NCBI RefSeq assembly: GCF_022378335.1
Contig: NZ_JAIQCI010000002.1
Span: forward strand, 152,283-216,282
DNA: 64,000 bases
Direction of reading: 5' to 3'
DNA from: Croceicoccus hydrothermalis
GTDB taxonomy: Bacteria; Pseudomonadota; Alphaproteobacteria; Sphingomonadales; Sphingomonadaceae
Part shown: one piece after another, positions 54,108-62,608 of the stretch
Position numbering within the stretch: the stretch's first letter is position 1
Layout of the letters: every line of letters begins with the position of its first letter
The notes under the pieces: model-generated
Seen by the model: only the letters and a program-made list of their open reading frames with translations
Databases searched by the model: none
Told to the model about the DNA's origin: nothing
Made by a program: the position numbers and the translations under genes

Positions 54108-54148
54108 ACCGTCTTCGACCGCATCGCGACATTTGAAGGGGAATTGCA

Positions 54149-55087
54149 TTGGCCACAGGTCTGGTAGCGTTGTTCGACGATATTGCGGTGATCGCCCGCG
54201 CAGCGGCCGCGTCGGTCGACGACGTCGGCATTGCCGCATCGCGCGCAGGGACGAAGGCCGCGGGCGTCGTCATCGACGATGCCGCCGTCGCGCCGTCCTA
54301 TGTCACCGGCCTTTCGCCGGCGCGCGAATTGCCCATCGTATGGCGCATCGCCAAGGGCAGCTTTTTCAACAAGCTGATCATCCTGTTGCCCGCCGCGCTC
54401 CTGCTCAGCGAGTTTCTGCCCTGGACCATCACGCCGATCCTGATGCTGGGCGGGTGTTATCTGTCCTACGAAGGGGCGGAAAAGGTGATGGAGAAACTCG
54501 GCGCGGAGAAGCAGGGCAAGACCATCGACGAACCGATCGAGGATCCCGCCGCCTTCGAAAACGAACGTGCATCGGCGGCGATTCGCACCGATCTCATCCT
54601 TTCGGCCGAAATCATGGCCATCACGCTCAATTCCGTGGCGGCGGAAACGCTGCTGTCGCGGGCGGCGGTGCTGGCCATCATCGGGATCGGGATCACCGTT
54701 GTCGTCTATGGCGCGGTCGCGCTCATCGTGAAGATGGACGACATCGGGCTGTATCTTTCGAAAAAGAGCAGCGCGCTGTCGCAGCGGGCAGGGCGGCTCA
54801 TGCTCAAGGGGATGCCCTTTCTCCTGCGTGCGCTGTCGTTCATCGGGACGATCGCCATGCTCTGGGTCGGGGGCGGCATCATCCTGCACGGGCTGGAGGA
54901 GCTTGGCATGCCGGGCCCGGCCCATGTCGTCCATGACATTCAGGTTCATGTCGAAACGGTCACGGGCGCATTGTCGGGCGTGCTTGGCTGGTTGAGTTAT
55001 GCGACCGTGTCGGCGCTGGTCGGGCTGGCGCTCGGCTTCGTGATCGCGATTGTCCTGCACAAGGTGTTTCGCATCGGCGCGCATTGA
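54149..55087 (+). CDS. DUF808 (YedI-like) membrane protein
   Basis: 312 aa. N-terminal soluble segment GLVALFDDIAVIARAAAASV, then several membrane segments (KLIILLPAALLLSEFL, LAIIGIGITVVVYGAVALIV, GTIAMLWVGGGIILHGL and a last one near 290). DUF808 proteins are inner-membrane, function unknown. The start is TTG at 54149 with AAGGGGA six bases upstream, consistent with the family N terminus M-A-x-G-L. Follows the Mur-ligase gene after 41 bp. Confidence 0.85.
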   Translation: MATGLVALFDDIAVIARAAAASVDDVGIAASRAGTKAAGVVIDDAAVAPSYVTGLSPARELPIVWRIAKGSFFNKLIILLPAALLLSEFLPWTITPILMLGGCYLSYEGAEKVMEKLGAEKQGKTIDEPIEDPAAFENERASAAIRTDLILSAEIMAITLNSVAAETLLSRAAVLAIIGIGITVVVYGAVALIVKMDDIGLYLSKKSSALSQRAGRLMLKGMPFLLRALSFIGTIAMLWVGGGIILHGLEELGMPGPAHVVHDIQVHVETVTGALSGVLGWLSYATVSALVGLALGFVIAIVLHKVFRIGAH

Positions 55088-55231
55088 GCGGGCACGCGTA
55101 AGGCTTGCATCTGGCGCCGCCTCGTGTATGGCGCGGGGCGTTCCTGCATGGCGGGGACACGAAGAAAGCCGGAGGGGCCCCGCAATGGTGCGGACACGCC
55201 AGCGATCGGTTAGAGTACAAGGAACGAGCGC

Positions 55232-55606
55232 ATGCCGCTTTACGAGCATGTGTTCCTTGCGCGTCAGGATCTGAGCCAGGCTCAGGTCGATGCGCTTGCG
55301 AACACCGCCACCGAAATCGTCGAGGCCAATGACGGCAAGGTTGTCCGCACGGAAACCTGGGGCCTGAAGAACCTCGCCTACAAGATTCAGCGCAACCGCA
55401 AGGCGCATTTCGTGATGCTGAACATCGAGGCTCCCACCGGCGTCGTCGCCGAGCTGGAGCGTCAGACGCGCATCAACGAAGACGTCATCCGCTACATGAC
55501 CATTCGCATCGATGAAATGGACAACGAACCGTCCGTCATGATGCGCAAGAACGACCGTGAACGCCGTGGCGGCGATCGCGGCGGCAACCGCCGGGGAGAC
55601 CGCTAA
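55232..55606 (+). CDS. rpsF: 30S ribosomal protein S6
   Basis: 124 aa, beginning [15 protein letters not shown] with the S6 core [19 protein letters not shown]. The C terminus carries an Arg/Gly/Asp-rich tail ([14 protein letters not shown]) beyond the core. The stop and the rpsR start overlap as TAATG. Leads the rpsF-rpsR-rplI operon; ssb and priB are absent from it. Confidence 0.96.
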   Translation: MPLYEHVFLARQDLSQAQVDALANTATEIVEANDGKVVRTETWGLKNLAYKIQRNRKAHFVMLNIEAPTGVVAELERQTRINEDVIRYMTIRIDEMDNEPSVMMRKNDRERRGGDRGGNRRGDR

Positions 55607-55830
55607 TGGCCCGTCCTTTCTTCCGTCGTCGCAAGAGCTGCCCGTTCTCCGCAAAGAACGCGCCCGCCATCGATTACAAGGACGTGCGCCTGCTGCAGGG
55701 CTTCATGTCCGAGCGTGGCAAGATCGTTCCCAGCCGCATCACCGCGGTATCCGCCAAGAAGCAGCGCGAGCTGTCGAAGGCGATCAAGCGCGCACGCCAC
55801 ATCGGCCTGCTGCCCTATATCGTGAAGTAA
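55606..55830 (+). CDS. rpsR: 30S ribosomal protein S18
   Basis: 74 aa, usual S18 length. [19 protein letters not shown] start and [24 protein letters not shown] RNA-binding core ([20 protein letters not shown] here). Partner of S6 on the 30S platform; its N terminus is the classical RimI substrate. TAATG overlap with rpsF; 12 bp before rplI. Confidence 0.96.
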   Translation: MARPFFRRRKSCPFSAKNAPAIDYKDVRLLQGFMSERGKIVPSRITAVSAKKQRELSKAIKRARHIGLLPYIVK

Positions 55831-55842
55831 GGAGGAAAACCC

Positions 55843-56463
55843 ATGGATATCATCCTCCTCGAACGTATCGAGAAGCTGGGCAGCATCGGCGATGTCGTGT
55901 CCGTCAAGGACGGCTACGCACGCAATTTCCTGCTCCCCAATAAGAAGGCCCTTCGCGCCAACGAATCGAACCGCAAGGTGTTCGAGGCGAATCGCGAACG
56001 GCTCGAAGCCGAAAACGCCGAAAAGCGCACCGCTGCCGAAGCGCAGGGCAAGAAGATCGACGGCGAGGAAATCGTCCTCATCCGTGCGTCCTCGAACTCG
56101 GGTCAGCTTTACGGTTCGGTCAATGTGCGCGACATCGCCGCGGCCCTGACCGAAAAGGGCCACGAGGTGAACAAGTCGCAGATCGTGCTCGACGGCCCGA
56201 TCAAGACCATCGGCATGTTCGACGTGCGCGTCGTTCTCCACCCCGAAGTCAGCGTCACGGTGAAGGCCAATGTCGCCCGTTCGGACGACGAAGCCGAGCT
56301 GCAGGCGCAGGGCATCGACGTGATGGCGCAGATGTTCGAAGAAGAATCGCAGAACACCGGCGGCTTCACCGAAGAGCGTGACCCCAATGCCGAGCCGGGC
56401 GAAATCGCCGGCGAGCCGGAGGATACCGCAGAAGACGAAGCCGAGGGCGAAGAGCAGGCCTGA
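55843..56463 (+). CDS. rplI: 50S ribosomal protein L9 with acidic C-terminal extension
   Basis: 206 aa versus about 150 in E. coli. N-terminal L9 domain MDIILLERIEKLGSIGDVVS with GYARNFLLPNKKALRA, a central helix and a C-terminal globular domain (IKTIGMFDVRVVLHPEVSVT), then about 35 extra acidic residues (EPGEIAGEPEDTAEDEAEGE). AGGAGG lies upstream of ATG 55843. Confidence 0.95.
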   Translation: MDIILLERIEKLGSIGDVVSVKDGYARNFLLPNKKALRANESNRKVFEANRERLEAENAEKRTAAEAQGKKIDGEEIVLIRASSNSGQLYGSVNVRDIAAALTEKGHEVNKSQIVLDGPIKTIGMFDVRVVLHPEVSVTVKANVARSDDEAELQAQGIDVMAQMFEEESQNTGGFTEERDPNAEPGEIAGEPEDTAEDEAEGEEQA

Positions 56464-56496
56464 TCCGTCGCTTTTCCGCCGAACGGTCGGACATGC

Positions 56497-56530
56497 GGGC
56501 GCGGTATCCAGATGGGTACCGCGCCCGTTT
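56497..56530 (+). terminator. Terminator after rplI
   Basis: GGGCGCGGTA (56497-56506) pairs with TACCGCGCCC (56517-56526), ten-base loop, followed by GTTTCC. It lies 34 bp past the rplI stop. The T-run is short, so efficiency is uncertain. Confidence 0.6.
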
Positions 56531-56635
56531 CCGTATGCCATCCTGAATATTTCGGCCCATACCGGATTCCTTGCGCCGCAAAAAATGAGGCCGCGTGCCT
56601 TTGAAATGTAGGATATTGCGCGCTATCTGCCGCCG

Positions 56636-58075
56636 ATGGATACACCCGACACGATCATTGCCGAACTGACCCGCGTCCATGACGAAGCGGTCGAACGGCT
56701 TCGCACCGATATTGCCGCCTTCGCCAGCGATGGCAGCCTGCCATCCTCCACCCGGCGGAGCGACGGCAGCTATTGCTACCCCGAATTGCGCCTCACCTAT
56801 AAGGGGGATGGCGATCCCTCGGATATTTCGCGCGCCTTCGGGCGGCTCAACCGGCGCGGACATTACAATACCACCGTGACCCGGCCGCGGCTGTTCGCCG
56901 AATATCTGCGGGAGCAGCTTTCGCTGATCCTCACCGATTATCCGGTCGAGGTGGATGTGAAGCGTTCGCGGCAGGAAATTCCGTTTCCCTATGTCCTCGA
57001 CGGAAATGCGGGTCGCGATCTTGCCGGGGTCAGCCCGCAATTGCTGGCGCAGCATTTCCCGTCGACCGATCTTGCGCTCATCGGGGACGAACTTGCCGAC
57101 GGGTTCGAGATCGGTAACCCCGACGATCCGATGCCGCTATCGCTGTTCGATGGATTGCGCACGGATTTCAGCCTTGCGCGGCTGGCGCATTACACCGGCA
57201 CCGATCCCGACCATTTTCAGAAATACGTGCTGTTCACCAATTACCACCGCTATGTCGACGAATTCGTCGAATGGGCCGGCACGCGGGTTGGGCAGGGGCG
57301 GTATCAAGCGCTCGCGGGCGCGGGCGGATTGTTCATAGATCAGCAGATGACGGGTGCGCGCGGGCTTCTGTCCGATACCGCGTGGCGCCGGCACCAGATG
57401 CCCGCCTACCACCTCATCGGTGAAGGGCGCAGCGGCATCACGCTCGTCAACATCGGCGTCGGGCCATCGAATGCGAAGACGATTACCGACCATCTCGCGG
57501 TGTTGAGGCCGGAGGCGTGGCTGATGATCGGGCATTGTGGCGGCTTGCGCCCGACGCAGAAGATCGGCGATTACGTGCTGGCCCATGCTTACCTTCGTGA
57601 CGATCACGTGCTGGACGCGGTGCTGCCGCCCGAAATTCCCCTGCCAGCGATCGCGGAGGTGCAGCAGGCGCTCGCCGCCGCGGCCGAAGACGTGAGCGGA
57701 ACCGAGGGTGCCAGCCTGAAACAGCGGATGCGGACCGGCACGGTGGTGACGACCGACGACCGCAACTGGGAATTGCAGATCAGCACGACGGCGCGGCGCC
57801 TTTCGCTGTCGCGCGCGGTCGGGATCGACATGGAAAGCGCCACCATCGCGGCGCAGGGCTATCGTTTCCGCGTGCCTTACGGGACGCTGCTCTGCGTGTC
57901 GGACAAGCCGATCCATGGCGAAATAAAGCTGCCGGGGCAGGCCAACAAGTTTTACGAGGAGGCCATCGGCGCGCATCTTCAGATCGGCATACGCACCTGC
58001 GACCTGCTGCGCGAGGAAGGCACGCGGCTCCACAGCCGCAAGCTGCGCGCGTTCAACGAACCGCCTTTCCGATAA
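56636..58075 (+). CDS. amn: AMP nucleosidase
   Basis: 479 aa, full length for the family. N-terminal Amn-specific domain and a C-terminal nucleoside-phosphorylase-like fold: LVNIGVGPSNAKTITDHLAV, MIGHCGGLRPTQKIGDYVLA, VGIDMESATIAAQG, LCVSDKPIHGEIKLPGQAN. Splits AMP into adenine and ribose 5-phosphate, regulating adenylate pools. ATG 56636. Monocistronic by appearance. Confidence 0.95.
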   Translation: MDTPDTIIAELTRVHDEAVERLRTDIAAFASDGSLPSSTRRSDGSYCYPELRLTYKGDGDPSDISRAFGRLNRRGHYNTTVTRPRLFAEYLREQLSLILTDYPVEVDVKRSRQEIPFPYVLDGNAGRDLAGVSPQLLAQHFPSTDLALIGDELADGFEIGNPDDPMPLSLFDGLRTDFSLARLAHYTGTDPDHFQKYVLFTNYHRYVDEFVEWAGTRVGQGRYQALAGAGGLFIDQQMTGARGLLSDTAWRRHQMPAYHLIGEGRSGITLVNIGVGPSNAKTITDHLAVLRPEAWLMIGHCGGLRPTQKIGDYVLAHAYLRDDHVLDAVLPPEIPLPAIAEVQQALAAAAEDVSGTEGASLKQRMRTGTVVTTDDRNWELQISTTARRLSLSRAVGIDMESATIAAQGYRFRVPYGTLLCVSDKPIHGEIKLPGQANKFYEEAIGAHLQIGIRTCDLLREEGTRLHSRKLRAFNEPPFR

Positions 58076-58235
58076 GCACAGCGGGGGAAAACTCCGCGCA
58101 AAACGCAATCGAATCGCGGCGTTCCCGGTGTGTTCGCCTTGCCCCGATGCGCGTGGGCGCTAAGAAAGTTTGGCCGTATTGAACTTTGCCCGCACCGCGC
58201 ATGTCCGCCGCCGGGCACAGGGGGAATTGAGTATA

Positions 58236-59372
58236 ATGAAGGCCACGATCGAACGCGCGACCCTGCTGCACAGTCTCAGCCACGTGCAATCGGTGGTGGA
58301 GCGGCGCAATACCATCCCCATCCTGTCCAACGTGCTTATCGATGCGTCGTCCGACGGCGGGGTGAAGGTCATGGCCACTGACCTCGACCTGCAGGTCGTC
58401 GAAACGATGAGCGCGGCCAGCGTCGAAAGCGCAGGCGCGATTACCGTGTCGGCGCATCTGTTGTTCGACATCGCACGCAAATTGCCCGACGGATCGCAGG
58501 TGAGCCTGGAAACCGCTGACAATCGCATGGTTGTAAAGGCGTGGCGCAGCCGGTTTCAGCTTCCCACCCTGCCGCGCGACGATTTTCCCACCATCGTCGA
58601 AGGCGATCTGCCGACCAGCTTCGAAATTCCGGCCGCCACGCTGGCGCAGTTGATCGACCGGACGCGATTCGCGATTTCGACCGAAGAGACCCGCTATTAC
58701 CTCAACGGCATTTTCTTTCACGTGGCGGAGGATGGGCCGGGCGGGCAGCCTGTGTTGAAGGCGGCGGCGACCGACGGGCACCGGCTCGCGCGCTTCACGC
58801 TCTCCCGTCCCGACGGGGCGGAGGGGATGCCCGACGTCATCGTGCCGCGCAAATGCGTCGCCGAATTGCGCAAGCTGCTCGAAGAATCGCTCGACACCAA
58901 TGTGCAGGTCGATCTTTCCGCGTCCAAGATCCGCTTCACCATGGGCGGGGAGGGCGGCATCGTGCTCACCAGCAAGCTGATCGACGGAACGTTCCCCGAT
59001 TACAGCCGCGTGATCCCGACCGGCAATGACAAGCTGCTGAAGCTCGATCCCAAAAGCTTTTTCTCCGGCGTGGACCGCGTGGCCACCATCGCCACCGAAA
59101 AGACGCGCGCGGTGAAGATGGCGCTCGACCAGGACCGCGTCACCCTTTCGGTGACCAGCCCCGACAATGGCACGGCGGCGGAGGAACTGGCCGCCGATTA
59201 CGGGGCCGAAGGGCTGGAGATCGGGTTCAACGCCAATTACCTGAAGGATATCCTCGCCCAGATCGAGGGCGACAATGTCGAGCTGCATCTCGCCGATGCC
59301 GGTGCGCCGACGCTCATTCGGCAGAATTCCGACAGCCCCGCGCTCTACGTGCTGATGCCGATGCGCGTTTGA
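58236..59372 (+). CDS. dnaN: DNA polymerase III subunit beta (sliding clamp)
   Basis: 378 aa: three clamp domains (start MKATIERATLLHSLSHVQSV; NTIPILSNVLIDA; YYLNGIFFHV; ATDGHRLARFTL; GTFPDYSRVIP; C-terminal PALYVLMPMRV). Processivity ring for replication. ATG 58236 chosen as the conserved start, with a GGGGG stretch 12 bases upstream. dnaA and recF are not adjacent, which is common in sphingomonads. Confidence 0.96.
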   Translation: MKATIERATLLHSLSHVQSVVERRNTIPILSNVLIDASSDGGVKVMATDLDLQVVETMSAASVESAGAITVSAHLLFDIARKLPDGSQVSLETADNRMVVKAWRSRFQLPTLPRDDFPTIVEGDLPTSFEIPAATLAQLIDRTRFAISTEETRYYLNGIFFHVAEDGPGGQPVLKAAATDGHRLARFTLSRPDGAEGMPDVIVPRKCVAELRKLLEESLDTNVQVDLSASKIRFTMGGEGGIVLTSKLIDGTFPDYSRVIPTGNDKLLKLDPKSFFSGVDRVATIATEKTRAVKMALDQDRVTLSVTSPDNGTAAEELAADYGAEGLEIGFNANYLKDILAQIEGDNVELHLADAGAPTLIRQNSDSPALYVLMPMRV

Positions 59373-59494
59373 CGGATTGGAAAAATCTGCCGCTTCATCG
59401 GCGGGCAATCTGGTTCGGTCCATTCGCGGTGCATGACCCTTGGGTTATGCGCCGCGATTTCCTATGGCGCGGGCAGCAGAACGGAGATTATGTT

Positions 59495-59905
59495 ATGAAA
59501 ACCATTACGAAACTCGCCATGACCGCGCTGGCGGCCCCGCTTGCCATGTCCGCAATGCCGGCCGCCGCGCAGGACGGTGCGGAGGAAAACCTGCGCTGTG
59601 CGGCCTGGGCCCTGCTTGCGAGCGAGCAGGCGCAGGATCCGGAGCAGAAGCGCGGCATCGGCATGGTCATGGCCTATTTCATGGGTCGTTACGAAGCATC
59701 GTCGGGCAAGAAGATCGGCGATGTGATGAGCTATGACGCGCTGCCGACGATCATCGGCGATCTTCCCGCCGCCAATGCCGCGTGTCAGCCGCTCGCCAAA
59801 AGTTTCGGCAATCGCCTGACCGAGGTGGGGATGCGGATGCAGGCCGAAGCACAGGCCCAGGCCGCAAGCCAGACGCAGGGCAACAACGCCGAAGGCGGTC
59901 GCTGA
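59495..59905 (+). CDS. Small secreted protein of unknown function
   Basis: 136 aa. Clear signal peptide ending AMPAAAQ near 24, mature part with Cys near 34 and 95, the segment GIGMVMAYFMGRYEASSGKK, and a Gln/Ala-rich tail. RBS CGGAG eight bases before ATG 59495. I do not recognise the family. Alone between dnaN and a terminator; the longer frame upstream lacks a leader. Confidence 0.7.
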   Translation: MKTITKLAMTALAAPLAMSAMPAAAQDGAEENLRCAAWALLASEQAQDPEQKRGIGMVMAYFMGRYEASSGKKIGDVMSYDALPTIIGDLPAANAACQPLAKSFGNRLTEVGMRMQAEAQAQAASQTQGNNAEGGR

Positions 59906-59920
59906 ACCCGTAGAGGGCAG

Positions 59921-59956
59921 AAAGAGGCCCGGCCGCTTTCGCGCCGGGCCTTCTTT
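59921..59956 (+). terminator. Rho-independent terminator
   Basis: AAAGAGGCCCGGC pairs with GCCGGGCCTTCTTT (core stem 59926-59933 with 59943-59950, 9-base loop) and ends in TTCTTT, about 16 bases after the stop of the small secreted gene. Confidence 0.8.
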
Positions 59957-60785
59957 CCTGTTGCGCGGGGCAGTGCAATCAGGCGCGTCGTTCTCCGCCA
60001 ATCTGGCTGGCGCGCGGGCCGGCGCGTCGAGATCCGCCATCGAAGCGAATAGCGCCGGCGTGACCGTGACGCAGGCGGCGGTGCAATCCGGGCGATATTA
60101 GGAACCGGGCGGGCAATTGCATGTATAGAACGCGTCGAGCGTCCGCCGAGGCGCGTCTCCGAAGCCCGAATGAGATCGTGCCCGCTTGCATCCGTTCCGC
60201 GTCGATGAGTTCAGCATCTCGATATCGCGATCGTCGCGTACCTCCACGCCTCGCGCTCGCGCAAGCGCCCGAAGCCGGGCGGCACATCGCAGCCTTGCGA
60301 TTGCGCCTGCAAACCTCAGCCTATTCGGCGCCGCGCTTCGAGGCTGGCGTTGCGATCCACCTTCGCGACTTTCTCTCGATATGTGGCGCGCGCCGGATTG
60401 GCCATGATGCCCCAAGTGCCCCTTTTGAGCACAAGGCTTGGACCTTGGCACCTGTCAGCCTTCCGCCGCACAAACGCATGTCGCGACTGGCATGAGCGCT
60501 GTTCTGAAGTCGCAGGCACACGCCTGCCCGTCCAACCTTCTCATGGCTGCGCGGGGTGCGCTCTCGTCATTTTTGGGCGCATGACAGTCGGTAGCGGCCA
60601 TCGAGACGCGAACGATTTTCCCGAAAGCGGCGCACACGCCTGTTGCTACCCCGCGGGCCAGAATGGTTAGCCTTCGACCAAGGGGTAACCGAAGGGACAA
60701 TTTCAATCCGATGATCATCTGTGCAGCGCATTGACGGCCGCAACCGATGCCCCCCGGCTTCGGACTGAACAGGGCGATTTATACC
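59957..60785. other. Gene-poor stretch, nothing recognisable
   Basis: About 830 bp without a convincing gene. Short open frames occur on both strands (for example 60098-60451 leftward) but have Arg/Ser/Ala-rich, unconserved-looking products and no good RBS. I find no tRNA-like cloverleaf, no insertion-sequence ends and no direct repeats. It may hold a degraded gene and the promoter of the downstream chemoreceptor. Confidence 0.5.
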
Positions 60786-62606
60786 ATGAGCAACACGACG
60801 ACGCGAAATCAAAGCTGGCTGCAGAGGCAGTCAATCGACAAACGATTGGGTGTGCAGTCATCGGTGGCAATTCTTCTCGGTCTGCTGCTGGTCGCCTCCG
60901 CGCTTGTCGGCGCAATGCTCAGCAACAGGATGATTGAAACCGATAATGAGATTTCCGGTGCAGCGCTGAGTGCCGCGCTGCTCGAAAAGGACTTCGCATC
61001 CCTGGAACGGGATGTGTACCGCTACGCGATGTTGCCGACCGAGGAAAACCGGACCTCATTCAATAGCAATGTGGCCGATTTCGGGGTCGCGATCGACGAG
61101 CTACGCGCCGCGAAGGGAGAGGCCATCGACGATGATCTCGACAAGATCGAATCGTTGACGGCCAACTATGTCACGGTGGTGAAGGAAGTGGTCGAGGGCG
61201 GAAACGTCGGTACCGCGGGCAGCAGCCGCATCGCGCGAAATGCCAGTGTAGTCGATAACGCGATCGAAGTGGTCCGCGAGGCCTCCATCGAAGAATCGAT
61301 CATCATCACGCAGAAGCAGAAAAACGCCGCCCTGATCATCATGGCGATCACGATCGCGATCACCGTGCTGGCCGCGGGCACGTCCTATTTCCTCGCACGG
61401 AAACTGAAGCTGATGATCGGCGGCGAATTGTCGGATGTTCGCGGCGCGATCGCACGGATCGAAAACGGGCAGCTCGATGCCTCGATACCGCATGTGGAGC
61501 GTCATGACGAATTGGGCGAGCTGGCTCAGGCGGCAGAACGCCTGCGCGATGCCCGCAAGGCGCAGCAAAAACATGATCTTGCGACAAAACATATGATCGA
61601 ACAGGTCGGAAGCGGACTGCAGAAGGTTTCCGAGGGCGATCTGCTCGTCGAAATGCCGGACCTTGGCGAAAGCTATGCCGCGCTGCAAAGCGATTTCAAC
61701 CGCGCCGTCGCGCAATTGCGTACGGCCATGCAATCGGTCGCGGAATCGGCCGGGGCGGTAAAGACGGGCGCGCTGGAAATCAGCCAGGCATCGGACGATC
61801 TGGCGCAGCGCACCGAAAGTCAGGCCGCCGACCTGACCCGCATGACCGAAACCGTGACCAGCATCACGAAAGGTATGGGCCGCACCGCACAAAGCGCGAC
61901 AGAAACGCATTCGGGCGTGTCCGAAGCCGTCGAGGAAGCGCGCCACGGCGGCGAGATCGTTTCGCGTGCGGTAACGGCAATGGACACGATCGAGAATTCG
62001 ACGATCGAGATCGGCAAGATCATCGCCGTGATCGACGGCATCTCGTTTCAGACAAACCTGCTCGCGCTCAACGCCGGGGTCGAGGCGGCACGAGCGGGCG
62101 AAGTCGGGCGCGGAATTGCCGTCGTCGCGAGCGAAGTGCGCGCATTGGCGCAACGTTCGACCGAAGCGGCGGAAGATATCCGCAAGCTGATCGGAATGAG
62201 CGTGAAGGAAGTGTCGAGCGGTGCCAAGCTGGTGCGTGAAACGGGCGAGGCGCTCGACCGTATCATTCAGAAGATCAGCGACGTGACGCATATCGCCACC
62301 CAGATCAGCGAGGCGACGAAGGAACAGTCGGTCGGGCTGAAAGATGCCAATACCGTCATGGCCGGCATCGACCGCATGACACAGCAGAACGCCGCGATGG
62401 TAGAGGAATCGAATGCCGCGGCACGCAGCCTCGCGGACGAGGCCGACAATCTGTCCAGCCTCGTGGAACGGTTCCGCCTCGGCCAGAAAGCCATGGCACA
62501 GCACGCCGCACGGCAGACGCCCGCCCCGCGCCCCGCCGCAAGGCCGGCATCGGTTGGCAATCTCGCCCTGGTGGCCGACGACGACCAGGATTGGAGCATG
62601 TTTTGA
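60786..62606 (+). CDS. Methyl-accepting chemotaxis protein
   Basis: 606 aa. N-terminal membrane anchor (about 23-48), a periplasmic four-helix-bundle-type sensor (about 50-180), second transmembrane helix (IIMAITIAITVLAAGTSYFL), HAMP, then a cytoplasmic coiled coil with the CheA/CheW hairpin tip QTNLLALNAGVEAARAGEVG. That tip has Gly where most have Ala (NAAVEA). No C-terminal CheR-binding pentapeptide (ends DDQDWSMF). No che genes are nearby. ATG 60786 (MSNTTTR). Porin gene follows two bases after. Confidence 0.9.
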   Translation: MSNTTTRNQSWLQRQSIDKRLGVQSSVAILLGLLLVASALVGAMLSNRMIETDNEISGAALSAALLEKDFASLERDVYRYAMLPTEENRTSFNSNVADFGVAIDELRAAKGEAIDDDLDKIESLTANYVTVVKEVVEGGNVGTAGSSRIARNASVVDNAIEVVREASIEESIIITQKQKNAALIIMAITIAITVLAAGTSYFLARKLKLMIGGELSDVRGAIARIENGQLDASIPHVERHDELGELAQAAERLRDARKAQQKHDLATKHMIEQVGSGLQKVSEGDLLVEMPDLGESYAALQSDFNRAVAQLRTAMQSVAESAGAVKTGALEISQASDDLAQRTESQAADLTRMTETVTSITKGMGRTAQSATETHSGVSEAVEEARHGGEIVSRAVTAMDTIENSTIEIGKIIAVIDGISFQTNLLALNAGVEAARAGEVGRGIAVVASEVRALAQRSTEAAEDIRKLIGMSVKEVSSGAKLVRETGEALDRIIQKISDVTHIATQISEATKEQSVGLKDANTVMAGIDRMTQQNAAMVEESNAAARSLADEADNLSSLVERFRLGQKAMAQHAARQTPAPRPAARPASVGNLALVADDDQDWSMF

Positions 62607-62608
62607 CC

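Noticed and set aside
60447..60465. TGGCAC element resembling a sigma-54 promoter before the chemoreceptor
   Set aside because: The second half lacks the required GC at the right spacing.
60098..60519. Overlapping short frames on the minus strand that might be a degraded gene
   Set aside because: Arg/Ser/Ala-rich, no family resemblance, no RBS; kept only as part of the gene-poor stretch.
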